Assembly: GCA_905480565.1 (NCBI GenBank)
Contig: CAJQQW010000214.1
Span: 1-6,810 of the forward strand
DNA length: 6,810 nucleotides
Source: an uncultured Halioglobus sp.
GTDB lineage: Bacteria; Pseudomonadota; Gammaproteobacteria; Pseudomonadales; Halieaceae
Reading direction: 5' to 3'
Shown here: piece by piece, positions 1 through 6,810 of the stretch
Position numbering within the stretch: the first letter of the stretch is position 1
Layout: every line of letters begins with the position of its first letter
Translations under genes and position numbers: made by a program
Notes under the pieces: generated by a model
Seen by the model: only the letters and a program-made list of their open reading frames with translations
Told to the model about the DNA's origin: nothing
The model's database searches: none

Positions 1-733
1 AGGCTCCTGCATGAACACCGGGCACTACTGCTGCGGCACAGAGCGCATTTATGTCGTCAAGGATGTCTATGACGAATTCCTGCGCCTGATACTGGACAAG
101 GGCAAGGCGCTGCGTCAGGGGCAAAAGCACGGCTGGGAGGAAGATATCGGCGCCGTATTCTGGGATCGCCAAATGACCATTATCGAGGCTCACGTGGAAG
201 ACGCCCGCGCCAAGGGCGCCACAATCCATATGGGCGGACGCCGCAACCCGGAACTACCCGGGCTCTACTACGAACCCACAGTCATAACCGACGTCGACAA
301 CTCGATGGACATCATGATCCTGGAAACCTTCGGACCGATTCTCTGCATACAAAAAGTGGACAGCGAGGCAGAGGCCCTGCGATTGGCTAATGATTCCGAA
401 TTCGGCCTGAACGGCAATGTGTGGACCAAGGACAAGGACAAGGGATACCAAATGGCCTCGGCCATTGATACCGGCTCCTGCAGCGTTAATGATATGGCCG
501 TGAGCTACGGTATTCCCGCCGCGCCTTTCGGTGGCAAGAAGAACTCGGGGCTTGGCCAGGTCAACGGTAAAAAAGGCCTGCGCGGCTACTGTCACGAGAT
601 GCCCATCGTCATCGATCGCTTCGGTGGCAAGATGCAAAATGGCTACCCGTACGACGCCAAGAGTGCAGAGGGTATGAAAAAGCTGATGGAATTCCTCTGG
701 GTGAAGACGCCTATCGGCCGATGGATGAGCTAG
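1..733 (+). CDS. Aldehyde dehydrogenase, C-terminal part (5' end outside the window)
   Basis: NAD(P)-dependent aldehyde dehydrogenase superfamily; it oxidises an aldehyde to a carboxylate, substrate unknown. The frame is open from base 2 and ends at TAG 731-733, so about 243 C-terminal residues are visible and the Rossmann/N-terminal half is missing. The window opens almost on the active site: NTGHYCCGTER matches the family's N-x-G-Q-x-C signature, with the catalytic cysteine at codon 29-31 and His in place of the usual Gln. Downstream are ETFGP (the conserved catalytic-domain Glu, codon 323-325), the FGLNGNVWT segment and the C-terminal APFGGKKNSGLG motif. About 40 residues with no recognised motif follow the core. 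It converges on proB, so it is probably not functionally tied to it. The family is certain; the subfamily is not. The ATG at position 11 is internal, not a start. Confidence 0.93.
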   Translation, partial: GSCMNTGHYCCGTERIYVVKDVYDEFLRLILDKGKALRQGQKHGWEEDIGAVFWDRQMTIIEAHVEDARAKGATIHMGGRRNPELPGLYYEPTVITDVDNSMDIMILETFGPILCIQKVDSEAEALRLANDSEFGLNGNVWTKDKDKGYQMASAIDTGSCSVNDMAVSYGIPAAPFGGKKNSGLGQVNGKKGLRGYCHEMPIVIDRFGGKMQNGYPYDAKSAEGMKKLMEFLWVKTPIGRWMS

Positions 734-832
734 GCGGCCGCGGCAGGCTGGTCAATGCCCTGGTTGCCTGCGGCGAGGAACACGCTACGAAGATACCTCA
801 TACAAGAACCAGGTTATCCCGATGGATGAGCT
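718..832. repeat. 14-bp direct repeat spanning the aldehyde dehydrogenase/proB junction
   Basis: The 14-mer ccgatggatgagct occurs at 718-731 and again at 819-832, 101 bp apart, each preceded by a similar tatc. The first copy covers the last codons and the first base of the stop of the aldehyde dehydrogenase; the second lies in the C-terminal codons of proB, read antisense. It may be a remnant of a small local duplication or coincidence. Confidence 0.5.
739..775. terminator. Candidate GC-rich hairpin between convergent genes
   Basis: Arms 739-748 (cgcggcaggc) and 766-775 (gcctgcggcg) pair at nine of ten positions, the exception being a G-G mismatch, around a 17-nt loop. It starts 5 nt after the aldehyde dehydrogenase stop and 22 nt beyond the proB stop, a position that suits a bidirectional transcript end. 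Neither strand has a T-tract, so it is not a canonical intrinsic terminator. It could simply protect a 3' end. Confidence 0.35.
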
Positions 833-1919
833 CTGCCTCACCCTGGTAACCGAGTATGGAATCGATCTCCTTCGACGCAGAGCCCATGATGCGGCGGGTC
901 TCTTCCGCACTGTAATTGATCAGCCCCCGGGCGATTTCGCTGCCACTTTCATCGCAGCACCCCACCATATCGCCTCGGGAGAAACTGCCATTTACGCCAC
1001 ATACGCCCACGGGCAACAGACTACGGCCCGATTCGCGCAATACCTTGATCGCGCCGGCATCCAAGGTGACACTGCCCGTGGTTTGCATCATACCTGCAAG
1101 CCACTGTTTGCGCGCGTTTTCAGGTTCGCGCCCGGTGCGCAACCACGTACCCGCGTGCTCTCCTCGTGCCACGCTGCGGATGATTCTATTCACGCGACCC
1201 GAGGCAATAATCGTTTCAGTACCCGATCGGGCCGCCAGCCGGGCTGCTCGAATCTTGGTGACCATACCACCACGCCCCAGGACACCGCCCTCACCCGCCA
1301 TATCGTCGAGCGAGGTGTCGCTGACACTCGCCGTCTCGACCAGTTCTGCGTCTGGATTCTTTCGCGGATCCTCTCGGTACAGGCCCTGTTGGTCAGTCAA
1401 AAGCAGCAGTGCATCGGCGTCGATCAGGTTGGCCACCAGCGCGGCGAGAGTATCGTTGTCACCAAAGCGGATCTCTTCCGTCACCACTGTATCGTTCTCG
1501 TTAATAATGGGCACAACGCCCAGTGACAATAACGCCTTTAATGTTCCCCTGGCATTCAGGTAACGATCCCGGGCAGTGATGTCATCGTGCACCAGCAGGA
1601 TCTGCGCTATCGCGATAGAGTGGCGTTTGAATACGGACTCATAGCTTTGCACCAATGCCGTCTGCCCCACCGCTGCAGCGGCCTGTATGTCGTGCAGCTG
1701 ACTGGGCCGGGCCGTCCATCCCAGGCGAGCCACCCCCGCCGCTACGGCTCCGCTGGACACCAGCACGACCTCACATCCCGACTGGCGCAGATCGACCAAC
1801 TGCTCGACCAGGGATGCGATCATATTTTCGTCCAGGCCGCGGCCATCATCGGTGAGCAACGCACTGCCCACTTTTACCACCCAGCGGCGTGCCTCGGCTA
1901 TTTCGTCCCGTTTACTCAT
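798..1919 (-). CDS. proB: Glutamate 5-kinase
   Basis: Cytoplasmic enzyme that phosphorylates L-glutamate with ATP to gamma-glutamyl phosphate, the first step of proline synthesis. At 373 residues it is close to E. coli ProB (367). The N-terminal amino-acid-kinase domain shows VVKVGSALL at 14-22 (Lys16 in the nucleotide-binding position), SSGAVAAG at 55-62, NENDTV at 140-145, FGDND at 152-156, LLTDQQGLY at 173-181 and the glutamate-kinase signature GRGGMVTKIRAA at 215-226. Residues from about 276 to 362 form the C-terminal PUA domain of long ProB forms. The ATG at 1919-1917 is only 3 nt past the obgE stop and lacks a strong Shine-Dalgarno, which suggests translational coupling. The family is normally feedback-inhibited by proline. 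proA is not in the window. Confidence 0.97.
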   Translation of the reverse strand: MSKRDEIAEARRWVVKVGSALLTDDGRGLDENMIASLVEQLVDLRQSGCEVVLVSSGAVAAGVARLGWTARPSQLHDIQAAAAVGQTALVQSYESVFKRHSIAIAQILLVHDDITARDRYLNARGTLKALLSLGVVPIINENDTVVTEEIRFGDNDTLAALVANLIDADALLLLTDQQGLYREDPRKNPDAELVETASVSDTSLDDMAGEGGVLGRGGMVTKIRAARLAARSGTETIIASGRVNRIIRSVARGEHAGTWLRTGREPENARKQWLAGMMQTTGSVTLDAGAIKVLRESGRSLLPVGVCGVNGSFSRGDMVGCCDESGSEIARGLINYSAEETRRIMGSASKEIDSILGYQGEAELIHRDNLVLV

Positions 1920-1922
1920 ACG

Positions 1923-3234
<1,312 letters not shown>

Positions 3235-3262
3235 AAAAAAAAGCCCCGTCAGATGACGAGGC
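3235..3262 (-). terminator. Rho-independent terminator of rplU-rpmA
   Basis: On the minus strand the arms GCCTCGTCA and TGACGGGGC form a 9-bp stem with one G-T wobble. The innermost A-T pair probably opens to give an ATCT tetraloop. Eight T residues (3242-3235) follow at once. It lies 30 nt after the rpmA stop and 112 nt before obgE, so it ends or attenuates the ribosomal-protein transcript before obgE-proB. Confidence 0.92.
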
Positions 3263-3292
3263 CCCTTTTGAATCAGCGTAAGCTGCAAACCG

Positions 3293-3550
3293 CTAGGCAC
3301 TCACCACCTGAACATACTTGCGGTTTTTCGGCCCGCGTTCGACGAACTCCACCCTGCCATCCATCGTGGCGAACAGGGTATGGTCCTTGCCAATTCCGAC
3401 GTTTTCACCCGCGTGGAAGCGCGTACCTCGCTGCCGCACGATGATGTTACCAGCCTTTACGGCCTCGCCACCAAAGCATTTTACACCGAGACGTTTGCTG
3501 ACTGAATCGCGACCGTTCCGGGTACTACCACCTGCTTTCTTATGTGCCAT
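3293..3550 (-). CDS. rpmA: 50S ribosomal protein L27
   Basis: L27 of the large subunit; its N-terminus reaches the peptidyl-transferase centre and helps position tRNA. The 85 residues equal the E. coli length. It opens with [16 protein letters not shown] and includes the conserved [11 protein letters not shown] segment and the [10 protein letters not shown] end. The N-terminus starts directly at AHKK, without the cleaved extension seen in Firmicutes L27. I chose ATG 3550-3548 because a strong GGGGAG lies 7 nt upstream and the family begins there. A longer GTG-initiated frame from 3604 would overlap rplU. Only 14 nt separate it from the rplU stop, so the two are cotranscribed. Confidence 0.99.
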   Translation of the reverse strand: MAHKKAGGSTRNGRDSVSKRLGVKCFGGEAVKAGNIIVRQRGTRFHAGENVGIGKDHTLFATMDGRVEFVERGPKNRKYVQVVSA

Positions 3551-3557
3551 TGTCGAT

Positions 3558-3563
3558 CTCCCC
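3558..3563 (-). promoter_or_regulatory. Shine-Dalgarno of rpmA
   Basis: GGGGAG on the minus strand, 7 nt before ATG 3550, within the 14-nt rplU-rpmA gap. It settles the L27 start against the longer GTG frame. Confidence 0.85.
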
Positions 3564-3564
3564 T

Positions 3565-3873
3565 TTAAGCCTTGATACCGGTTATCTTCACCTCGGTAAA
3601 CCACTGGCGATGACCAGTCTCTTTCCGGTAATGCTTACGGCGATTGAATTTTACAATTTTTACTTTCTTGTGTCGGCCGTGAGATACCACTTCCGCAGTG
3701 ACTTTGCCGCCTTCCACCAAGGGAGTGCCGATCTTTACCGCGTCACCGCCCACCATGAGAACCTTGTCGAACTCCACCACTTCACCGGTAGGAACTTCAA
3801 TTTTTTCCAGTTTGAGGGTCTCGCCCTCTACCACACGGTGTTGCTTACCACCGCTTTCAATGACCGCGTACAT
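3565..3873 (-). CDS. rplU: 50S ribosomal protein L21
   Basis: Large-subunit protein L21, which binds 23S rRNA. The 102 residues match the E. coli length (103). The start [14 protein letters not shown], the central [15 protein letters not shown] basic stretch and the [14 protein letters not shown] end are nearly identical to E. coli L21. The start is ATG 3873-3871, with CGGAGAAG at 3884-3877 placing GGAG 6 nt upstream. It is the first gene of the rplU-rpmA transcript, driven by a ribosomal-type promoter about 120 nt upstream, and is divergent from ispB, as is common in gammaproteobacteria. Confidence 0.99.
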   Translation of the reverse strand: MYAVIESGGKQHRVVEGETLKLEKIEVPTGEVVEFDKVLMVGGDAVKIGTPLVEGGKVTAEVVSHGRHKKVKIVKFNRRKHYRKETGHRQWFTEVKITGIKA

Positions 3874-3914
3874 ACTCTTCTCCGTTTAATTAGCCTGCTC
3901 GCATCTACATCAGG

Positions 3915-3930
3915 CCCTTGATATCAAGGG
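3915..3930. repeat. Perfect 16-bp palindrome CCCTTGATATCAAGGG
   Basis: An uninterrupted, perfectly symmetrical 16-mer in the rplU-ispB intergenic region, 42 bp before the rplU start and downstream of its predicted promoter. In DNA it could be a dimeric repressor site acting as a roadblock; in RNA it would be a 6-bp stem with an AUAU loop. The repeat is certain, its role unknown. Confidence 0.7.
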
Positions 3931-3960
3931 GGCAGAGACAGGCACAAACTTTGAGTTAAC

Positions 3961-3991
3961 CCAGACGCACCCGCACCACAGGAGCGTCCAG
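3961..3991 (-). promoter_or_regulatory. 5'-terminal stem-loop of the rplU leader
   Basis: On the minus strand CTGGACGC (3991-3984) pairs with GCGTCTGG (3968-3961) as 8 bp with two G-U wobbles. A symmetrical U-U mismatch (3983/3969) follows, then CCTG/CGGG (3982-3979/3973-3970) as 4 bp closing a UGGUG loop. The stem begins within a few nucleotides of the predicted transcript start, where it could stabilise the mRNA or be a protein-binding site. It has no T-tract, so it is not a terminator. Confidence 0.55.
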
Positions 3992-4000
3992 AGGGCGGCG

Positions 4001-4029
4001 ATTCTACGCAAATTGCGCACACAGGGCAA
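4001..4029 (-). promoter_or_regulatory. Sigma-70 promoter of rplU-rpmA with GC-rich discriminator
   Basis: On the minus strand: -35 TTGCCC (4029-4024), a 17-bp spacer, and -10 TAGAAT (4006-4001, five of six consensus bases). The next bases, CGCCGCCC, form a GC-only discriminator, the known hallmark of promoters repressed by ppGpp/DksA. Upstream of the -35 box lies an A/T-rich stretch (about 4030-4056) resembling an UP element. The expected start is near 3994. These traits together suit a strong, growth-rate-regulated ribosomal promoter. Confidence 0.8.
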
Positions 4030-4096
4030 GCGCTATTTTTGCAGTAAAACAATGAGTTGCGCCACTTCCCGGAGCAGCCGGACCCACCCCGAGCGC

Positions 4097-4125
4097 TTGA
4101 CACTGCTGTGGCGCCGCCCTAGCAT
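4097..4125 (+). promoter_or_regulatory. Sigma-70 promoter of ispB
   Basis: Perfect -35 TTGACA (4097-4102), a 17-bp spacer, and -10 TAGCAT (4120-4125, four of six). The expected start near 4132 leaves a leader of about 25 nt before ATG 4157, which supports that start codon. The -35 boxes of this and the divergent rplU promoter are about 67 bp apart. Confidence 0.75.
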
Positions 4126-4156
4126 GCGCGGGCACTTTTCTTTACTTTCAGGCCTT

Positions 4157-5119
4157 ATGCAGGATATCCGCGCCACAGTCGCTGTCGAGTTCGAACAGGT
4201 CAACCAGCTCATCGTAGATCAGCTGCACTCGGACGTCGATATGGTGGAAAATATCGGCCATTATATCGTAGATGCGGGGGGCAAACGCCTGCGACCCCTG
4301 CTGGTCCTCCTCGCGGCGGCCGCTCTGGGCAAGAACGATGAAACCCACATTTCATTCGCCGCGGTCATAGAATTCGTTCATACGGCGACGTTGTTGCATG
4401 ACGACGTAGTAGACATCTCCACTCTGCGGCGCGGCCGCCCCACCGCCAACGCGGAGTTTGGCAACGCGCCGTCCGTGCTGGTCGGTGATTTTCTCTACAC
4501 CCGGGCATTTCAGCTCATGGTCGGGCTTGGGAACATGGAAATCATGACCCACATGGCCGCAACCACCAACACCATCGCAGAGGGAGAAGTCCTGCAGCTG
4601 GTGCGCGCGGGCAGCCCGGACACAGATGAATCACAGTATCTGGACGTGATAACCCGCAAGACGGCCATTCTGTTCGCCGCCGCCTGCTACGGTGCGGCGA
4701 CCCTGGCTGGAGCGAGCGATCTTCAAAGAGGGGCATTAGAGGAATTCGGGCTAAATCTGGGCATCGCCTTCCAGATGGTTGATGACGCGCTCGATTACGA
4801 CGGAGATCCTCAAACCATGGGCAAAAATGTCGGAGACGACCTCACGGAAGGCAAAGTGACACTGCCCCTCATTCACGCATTGCGCACCGGCACTCCCGAT
4901 GAAAAAAGCCTTCTGCGCCAGGCCATCACGGACAGAAGCGCGCAGAATATCGAGGCGGTTACCACGGCCGTGCAGCGCTGCGGCAGCCTCGAATACACCC
5001 GCGTAAAAGCTGGCGAGTACAGGGATAGTGCCCTCAGGCAGCTCACTAGCCTTCCTCCGGGCAAAGCCCGTGATACTCTCGAACAGCTTGCGGCATTTTC
5101 GGTGAATCGCAACCGCTGA
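4157..5119 (+). CDS. ispB: Octaprenyl (polyprenyl) diphosphate synthase
   Basis: Trans-prenyltransferase that adds isopentenyl diphosphate units to farnesyl diphosphate, making the long side chain of ubiquinone (and menaquinone). At 320 residues it is close to E. coli IspB (323). Visible motifs are GGKRLRP 41-47 (IPP binding), the first aspartate-rich motif LLHDDVVD 79-86, RRGRPTAN 91-98, and the second aspartate-rich motif FQMVDDALDYDGD 205-217. The HTATLL segment before the first motif matches E. coli IspB, in keeping with a long-chain product; C40 versus C45 cannot be settled from sequence. ATG 4157 was chosen over a TTG at 4013 because the family N-terminus aligns here and the upstream codons contain the promoter. 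The Shine-Dalgarno (cagg) is weak. Transcribed divergently from rplU. Confidence 0.95.
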   Translation: MQDIRATVAVEFEQVNQLIVDQLHSDVDMVENIGHYIVDAGGKRLRPLLVLLAAAALGKNDETHISFAAVIEFVHTATLLHDDVVDISTLRRGRPTANAEFGNAPSVLVGDFLYTRAFQLMVGLGNMEIMTHMAATTNTIAEGEVLQLVRAGSPDTDESQYLDVITRKTAILFAAACYGAATLAGASDLQRGALEEFGLNLGIAFQMVDDALDYDGDPQTMGKNVGDDLTEGKVTLPLIHALRTGTPDEKSLLRQAITDRSAQNIEAVTTAVQRCGSLEYTRVKAGEYRDSALRQLTSLPPGKARDTLEQLAAFSVNRNR

Positions 5120-5156
5120 CTCGCAAAGTGCGCTTCGACCGGCTCACTGCTTGCCA

Positions 5157-5185
5157 TTGCACCAGTAATGCCCTGTTCCTATACT
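5157..5185 (+). promoter_or_regulatory. Candidate promoter of pgi
   Basis: In the 99-bp ispB-pgi gap, -10 TATACT (5180-5185, five of six) lies 17 bp after a weak -35 TTGCAC (5157-5162). The expected start near 5192 gives a leader of about 27 nt. The good -10 and spacing favour it; the poor -35 means pgi may also rely on read-through from ispB, as no terminator is visible between them. Confidence 0.5.
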
Positions 5186-5218
5186 CCACCCTGACACTTC
5201 TTATTGCGGGACCGCTCG

Positions 5219-6619
5219 ATGACAGCGCGCCAGTTACTGACCCAACTGCCAGCATTTGAAGCCCTGCAGCAGCAGGCCTCCAAGCTAAAGAACAGGTCGG
5301 TTATTGAACTGTTCGATCAGGACCCGCGACGGGCTGAGACTTTCACCGTCGAAGCCGCCGGTTTGCAGCTGGATTACTCGAAGCACCTGATCGACAGTAA
5401 CACTCTAGGAAGTCTCATCGCATTGGCTGATCAGGCTGCCGTCTACCGTGACATTGCAGCGCTGTTTGAGGGCAGTCACGTAAACAACACTGAGGATCGC
5501 CCGGCTTTGCATACCCTGTTACGGGCCAGCCGGGGCGGCACGCTGCAAGCACGGTTTGCCGATGTTTGCGCCGCCCGGGAACAGATGAAAGCCGTCACCG
5601 ACAAACTTAACCGAGGCGACCAGACCGGATTCTCCGGCAAGACCATCACGGATGTTGTCAGCATCGGAATCGGCGGGTCAGATCTCGGCCCCCGACTCGT
5701 CACAGAAGCTCTGCAGCCCTATCAGGGCGTGGTTCGCTGTCATTACGTGGCAAACGTGGACCCGGCGGATCTGGAGCAGACACTGGCGGAACTGCACCCC
5801 GACAGCACACTGTTTATCGTCTGCTCAAAGTCATTTCTCACCGAGGAAACGCTTGCCAACGCGCTGTCTGCCCGCCAATGGCTGCTGCAGGCAGGCGCCT
5901 CAACGGCCGATCTTGACCTGCACTTCCTCGCGGTCACCAGCAACCTGCAGGCCGCGCAATCGTTTGGCATCAGCCAAGGTAACTGCCTGCCCATGTGGGA
6001 CTGGGTGGGAGGACGCTACTCGGTCTGGTCTGCGGTGGGACTCAGCTGTGCTATCGCCGTGGGCTGGGAGAGCTTTTGCGATTTCCTGGCGGGCGCCGAA
6101 CGCATGGATGAACACTTCCGCCATAGCAGGGACTCAGGCAACATGCCTCTGCTGATGAGCCTACTTGAAATATGGTATTGCGATTTTTTAGGCGCCAAGA
6201 ATCACGTAGTTCTGCCCTATGATCACGCTTTACGGCTTTTGCCGGACTTCCTCCAGCAACTGACCATGGAGAGCAATGGCAAGCGGGTCAGCGCTGCGGG
6301 ACTGTCGTTGGACTACTTGACTGCACCGGCACTATGGGGCTCTGCCGGTACTATTGGTCAGCACTCTTTTCACCAGTTGTTGCACCAGGGCCAGTTGCTC
6401 TGCCCTACAGATTTCATCCTGCCGTTAAGTACACACACCGACAAGGCGGAGCAGCATAGCAAGCTGGTAGCGAATTGCCTCGCCCAGAGTCGCGCCATGC
6501 TGGTGGGACGCTCCCTGGAGGATGCCCGGGCTACACTGCTGGCACGAGGAATGTCGGATAAAGAAGCCGAGGGGCTTGCGCCACATCGGTCATACCGGGC
6601 AACAGGCCAAATAGTATGA
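5219..6619 (+). CDS. pgi: Glucose-6-phosphate isomerase, frameshifted near the C-terminus
   Basis: Cytoplasmic enzyme of glycolysis/gluconeogenesis that interconverts glucose-6-phosphate and fructose-6-phosphate. Start ATG 5219 has GGGA 7 nt upstream and gives the usual family N-terminus; a TTG at 5204 is less likely. Visible are the first sugar-isomerase (SIS) domain with [10 protein letters not shown] about 148-157, the phosphate loop SKSFLTEET (family SKTFTT), signature 1 [14 protein letters not shown] from 261, catalytic Glu351 in MESNGK and His382 in GQHSFH (E. coli Glu355 and His386). After ...APHR the frame changes: it ends with nine non-homologous residues and a TGA at 6617-6619, giving 466 residues against 549 in E. 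coli. The family's continuation VIPGNRP and the catalytic lysine lie in another frame. As written, the product should be inactive; a base missed in sequencing or assembly is at least as likely as a real mutation. Confidence 0.93.
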   Translation: MTARQLLTQLPAFEALQQQASKLKNRSVIELFDQDPRRAETFTVEAAGLQLDYSKHLIDSNTLGSLIALADQAAVYRDIAALFEGSHVNNTEDRPALHTLLRASRGGTLQARFADVCAAREQMKAVTDKLNRGDQTGFSGKTITDVVSIGIGGSDLGPRLVTEALQPYQGVVRCHYVANVDPADLEQTLAELHPDSTLFIVCSKSFLTEETLANALSARQWLLQAGASTADLDLHFLAVTSNLQAAQSFGISQGNCLPMWDWVGGRYSVWSAVGLSCAIAVGWESFCDFLAGAERMDEHFRHSRDSGNMPLLMSLLEIWYCDFLGAKNHVVLPYDHALRLLPDFLQQLTMESNGKRVSAAGLSLDYLTAPALWGSAGTIGQHSFHQLLHQGQLLCPTDFILPLSTHTDKAEQHSKLVANCLAQSRAMLVGRSLEDARATLLARGMSDKEAEGLAPHRSYRATGQIV

Positions 6620-6810
6620 TCACGCTATCTGCTTTGACACCGGCAACCCTGGGGGCGTTGCTGGCTTTGTATGAGCACCGTACCTATTGCAGCGGCATGC
6701 TATGGGGCATCAACCCCTTCGATCAATGGGGTGTAGAATTGGGCAAGGAAATCAGTGCGGAGGTTCTCGAGCGCCTATCGGGAGACGAAGGCAAAACCAT
6801 GGACCCCGCT
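6589..6810 (+). pseudogene. pgi: Out-of-frame C-terminal part of glucose-6-phosphate isomerase
   Basis: In the frame beginning at 6589 the sequence reads [10 protein letters not shown], then [10 protein letters not shown], then [18 protein letters not shown], which is PGI signature 2. It stays open to the window edge, so the true 3' end lies outside. The lysine at codon 6745-6747 is the catalytic lysine; with one base restored near 6589 it becomes residue 510. That is the same offset of four from E. coli (Lys514) as Glu351 and His382, which indicates exactly one missing base and no other indel. It has no start of its own and is the tail of the upstream gene, not a separate gene. Confidence 0.9.

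Larger units (their letters stand above)
3874..3994 (-). promoter_or_regulatory. Structured 5' leader of rplU-rpmA
   Basis: The predicted transcript start (about 3994) leaves roughly 120 nt before the rplU ATG, long for a simple leader. Reading 5' to 3' it contains a large hairpin (3991-3961), a single-stranded pyrimidine-rich stretch, a palindrome able to fold as CCCUUG-AUAU-CAAGGG (3930-3915), and GCCUG (3915-3911) that can pair with CAGGC (3897-3893), all before an unpaired A-rich Shine-Dalgarno. A second GCCUG at 3943-3939 could compete for the same CAGGC, so alternative folds are possible. The structure is seen in sequence; the regulatory role is inferred, and I do not recognise a described L21 leader family here. 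Confidence 0.5.

Noticed and set aside
254..637. Minus-strand open frame inside the aldehyde dehydrogenase
   Set aside because: It is antisense to a frame with clear aldehyde dehydrogenase motifs and shows no family features of its own.
739..775. Junction hairpin as a true intrinsic terminator
   Set aside because: No T-tract follows on either strand, so it is kept only as a low-confidence candidate.
822..1526. Long plus-strand open frame antisense to proB (234 codons)
   Set aside because: It lies wholly opposite a gene with all family motifs, its translation resembles no family I know, and it has no good ribosome site.
3551..3604. GTG start 18 codons upstream for rpmA
   Set aside because: It would overlap rplU by 40 nt; L27 begins at MAHKK and a strong Shine-Dalgarno precedes that ATG.
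3544..3921. Plus-strand open frame antisense to rplU
   Set aside because: Covered by the near-invariant L21 gene on the minus strand; no homology recognised.
4013..4156. N-terminal extension of ispB from a TTG at 4013
   Set aside because: The extra 48 codons contain the ispB promoter, do not align with the family and would lengthen the protein beyond normal.
6584..6595. Programmed -1 frameshift as the explanation for the split pgi
   Set aside because: The sequence catcggtcata contains no X XXY YYZ slippery heptamer, and family homology confines the shift to this spot; no pgi is known to be made this way.

Overview
The window is a chromosomal housekeeping segment of a moderately GC-rich gammaproteobacterium. 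Every protein recognised has close relatives in Escherichia coli or Pseudomonas. The order ispB <-> rplU-rpmA-obgE-proB (two divergent arms) is the usual gammaproteobacterial arrangement, and proB directly behind obgE recalls Pseudomonas and Cellvibrionales. A marine Halieaceae-type bacterium would fit, but that family-level guess is tentative. There are no mobile elements, CRISPR arrays, tRNAs or rRNAs.

Layout. Positions 1-733 (+) hold the C-terminal half of an aldehyde dehydrogenase. It converges on proB (798-1919, -), with a GC-rich hairpin and a short direct repeat at the junction. The minus-strand arm reads, in transcription order, rplU (L21), rpmA (L27), a strong intrinsic terminator, obgE (ribosome-assembly GTPase) and proB (glutamate 5-kinase). 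A 283-bp divergent control region (3874-4156) follows. It holds a ribosomal-type rplU promoter with a GC-rich discriminator, a structured leader of about 120 nt, and a separate, near-consensus promoter for ispB. The plus-strand arm is ispB (polyprenyl diphosphate synthase for the quinone side chain) and then pgi (glucose-6-phosphate isomerase), which has its own candidate promoter and runs off the right edge.

How the genes fit together. L21, L27 and ObgE all serve the large ribosomal subunit. ProB starts proline synthesis and is probably translationally coupled to obgE. IspB feeds ubiquinone synthesis, and Pgi links glucose-6-phosphate and fructose-6-phosphate.

Main oddities. (1) pgi carries a one-base frameshift near 6587-6591. 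The remaining reading frame stops at 6619, while the conserved C-terminus, including the catalytic lysine, continues in another frame to the window edge. (2) The rplU leader begins with a 12-bp interrupted hairpin and also contains a perfect 16-bp palindrome and possible alternative pairings, which suggests post-transcriptional control. I found no wholly new system; these two are the observations most worth testing.
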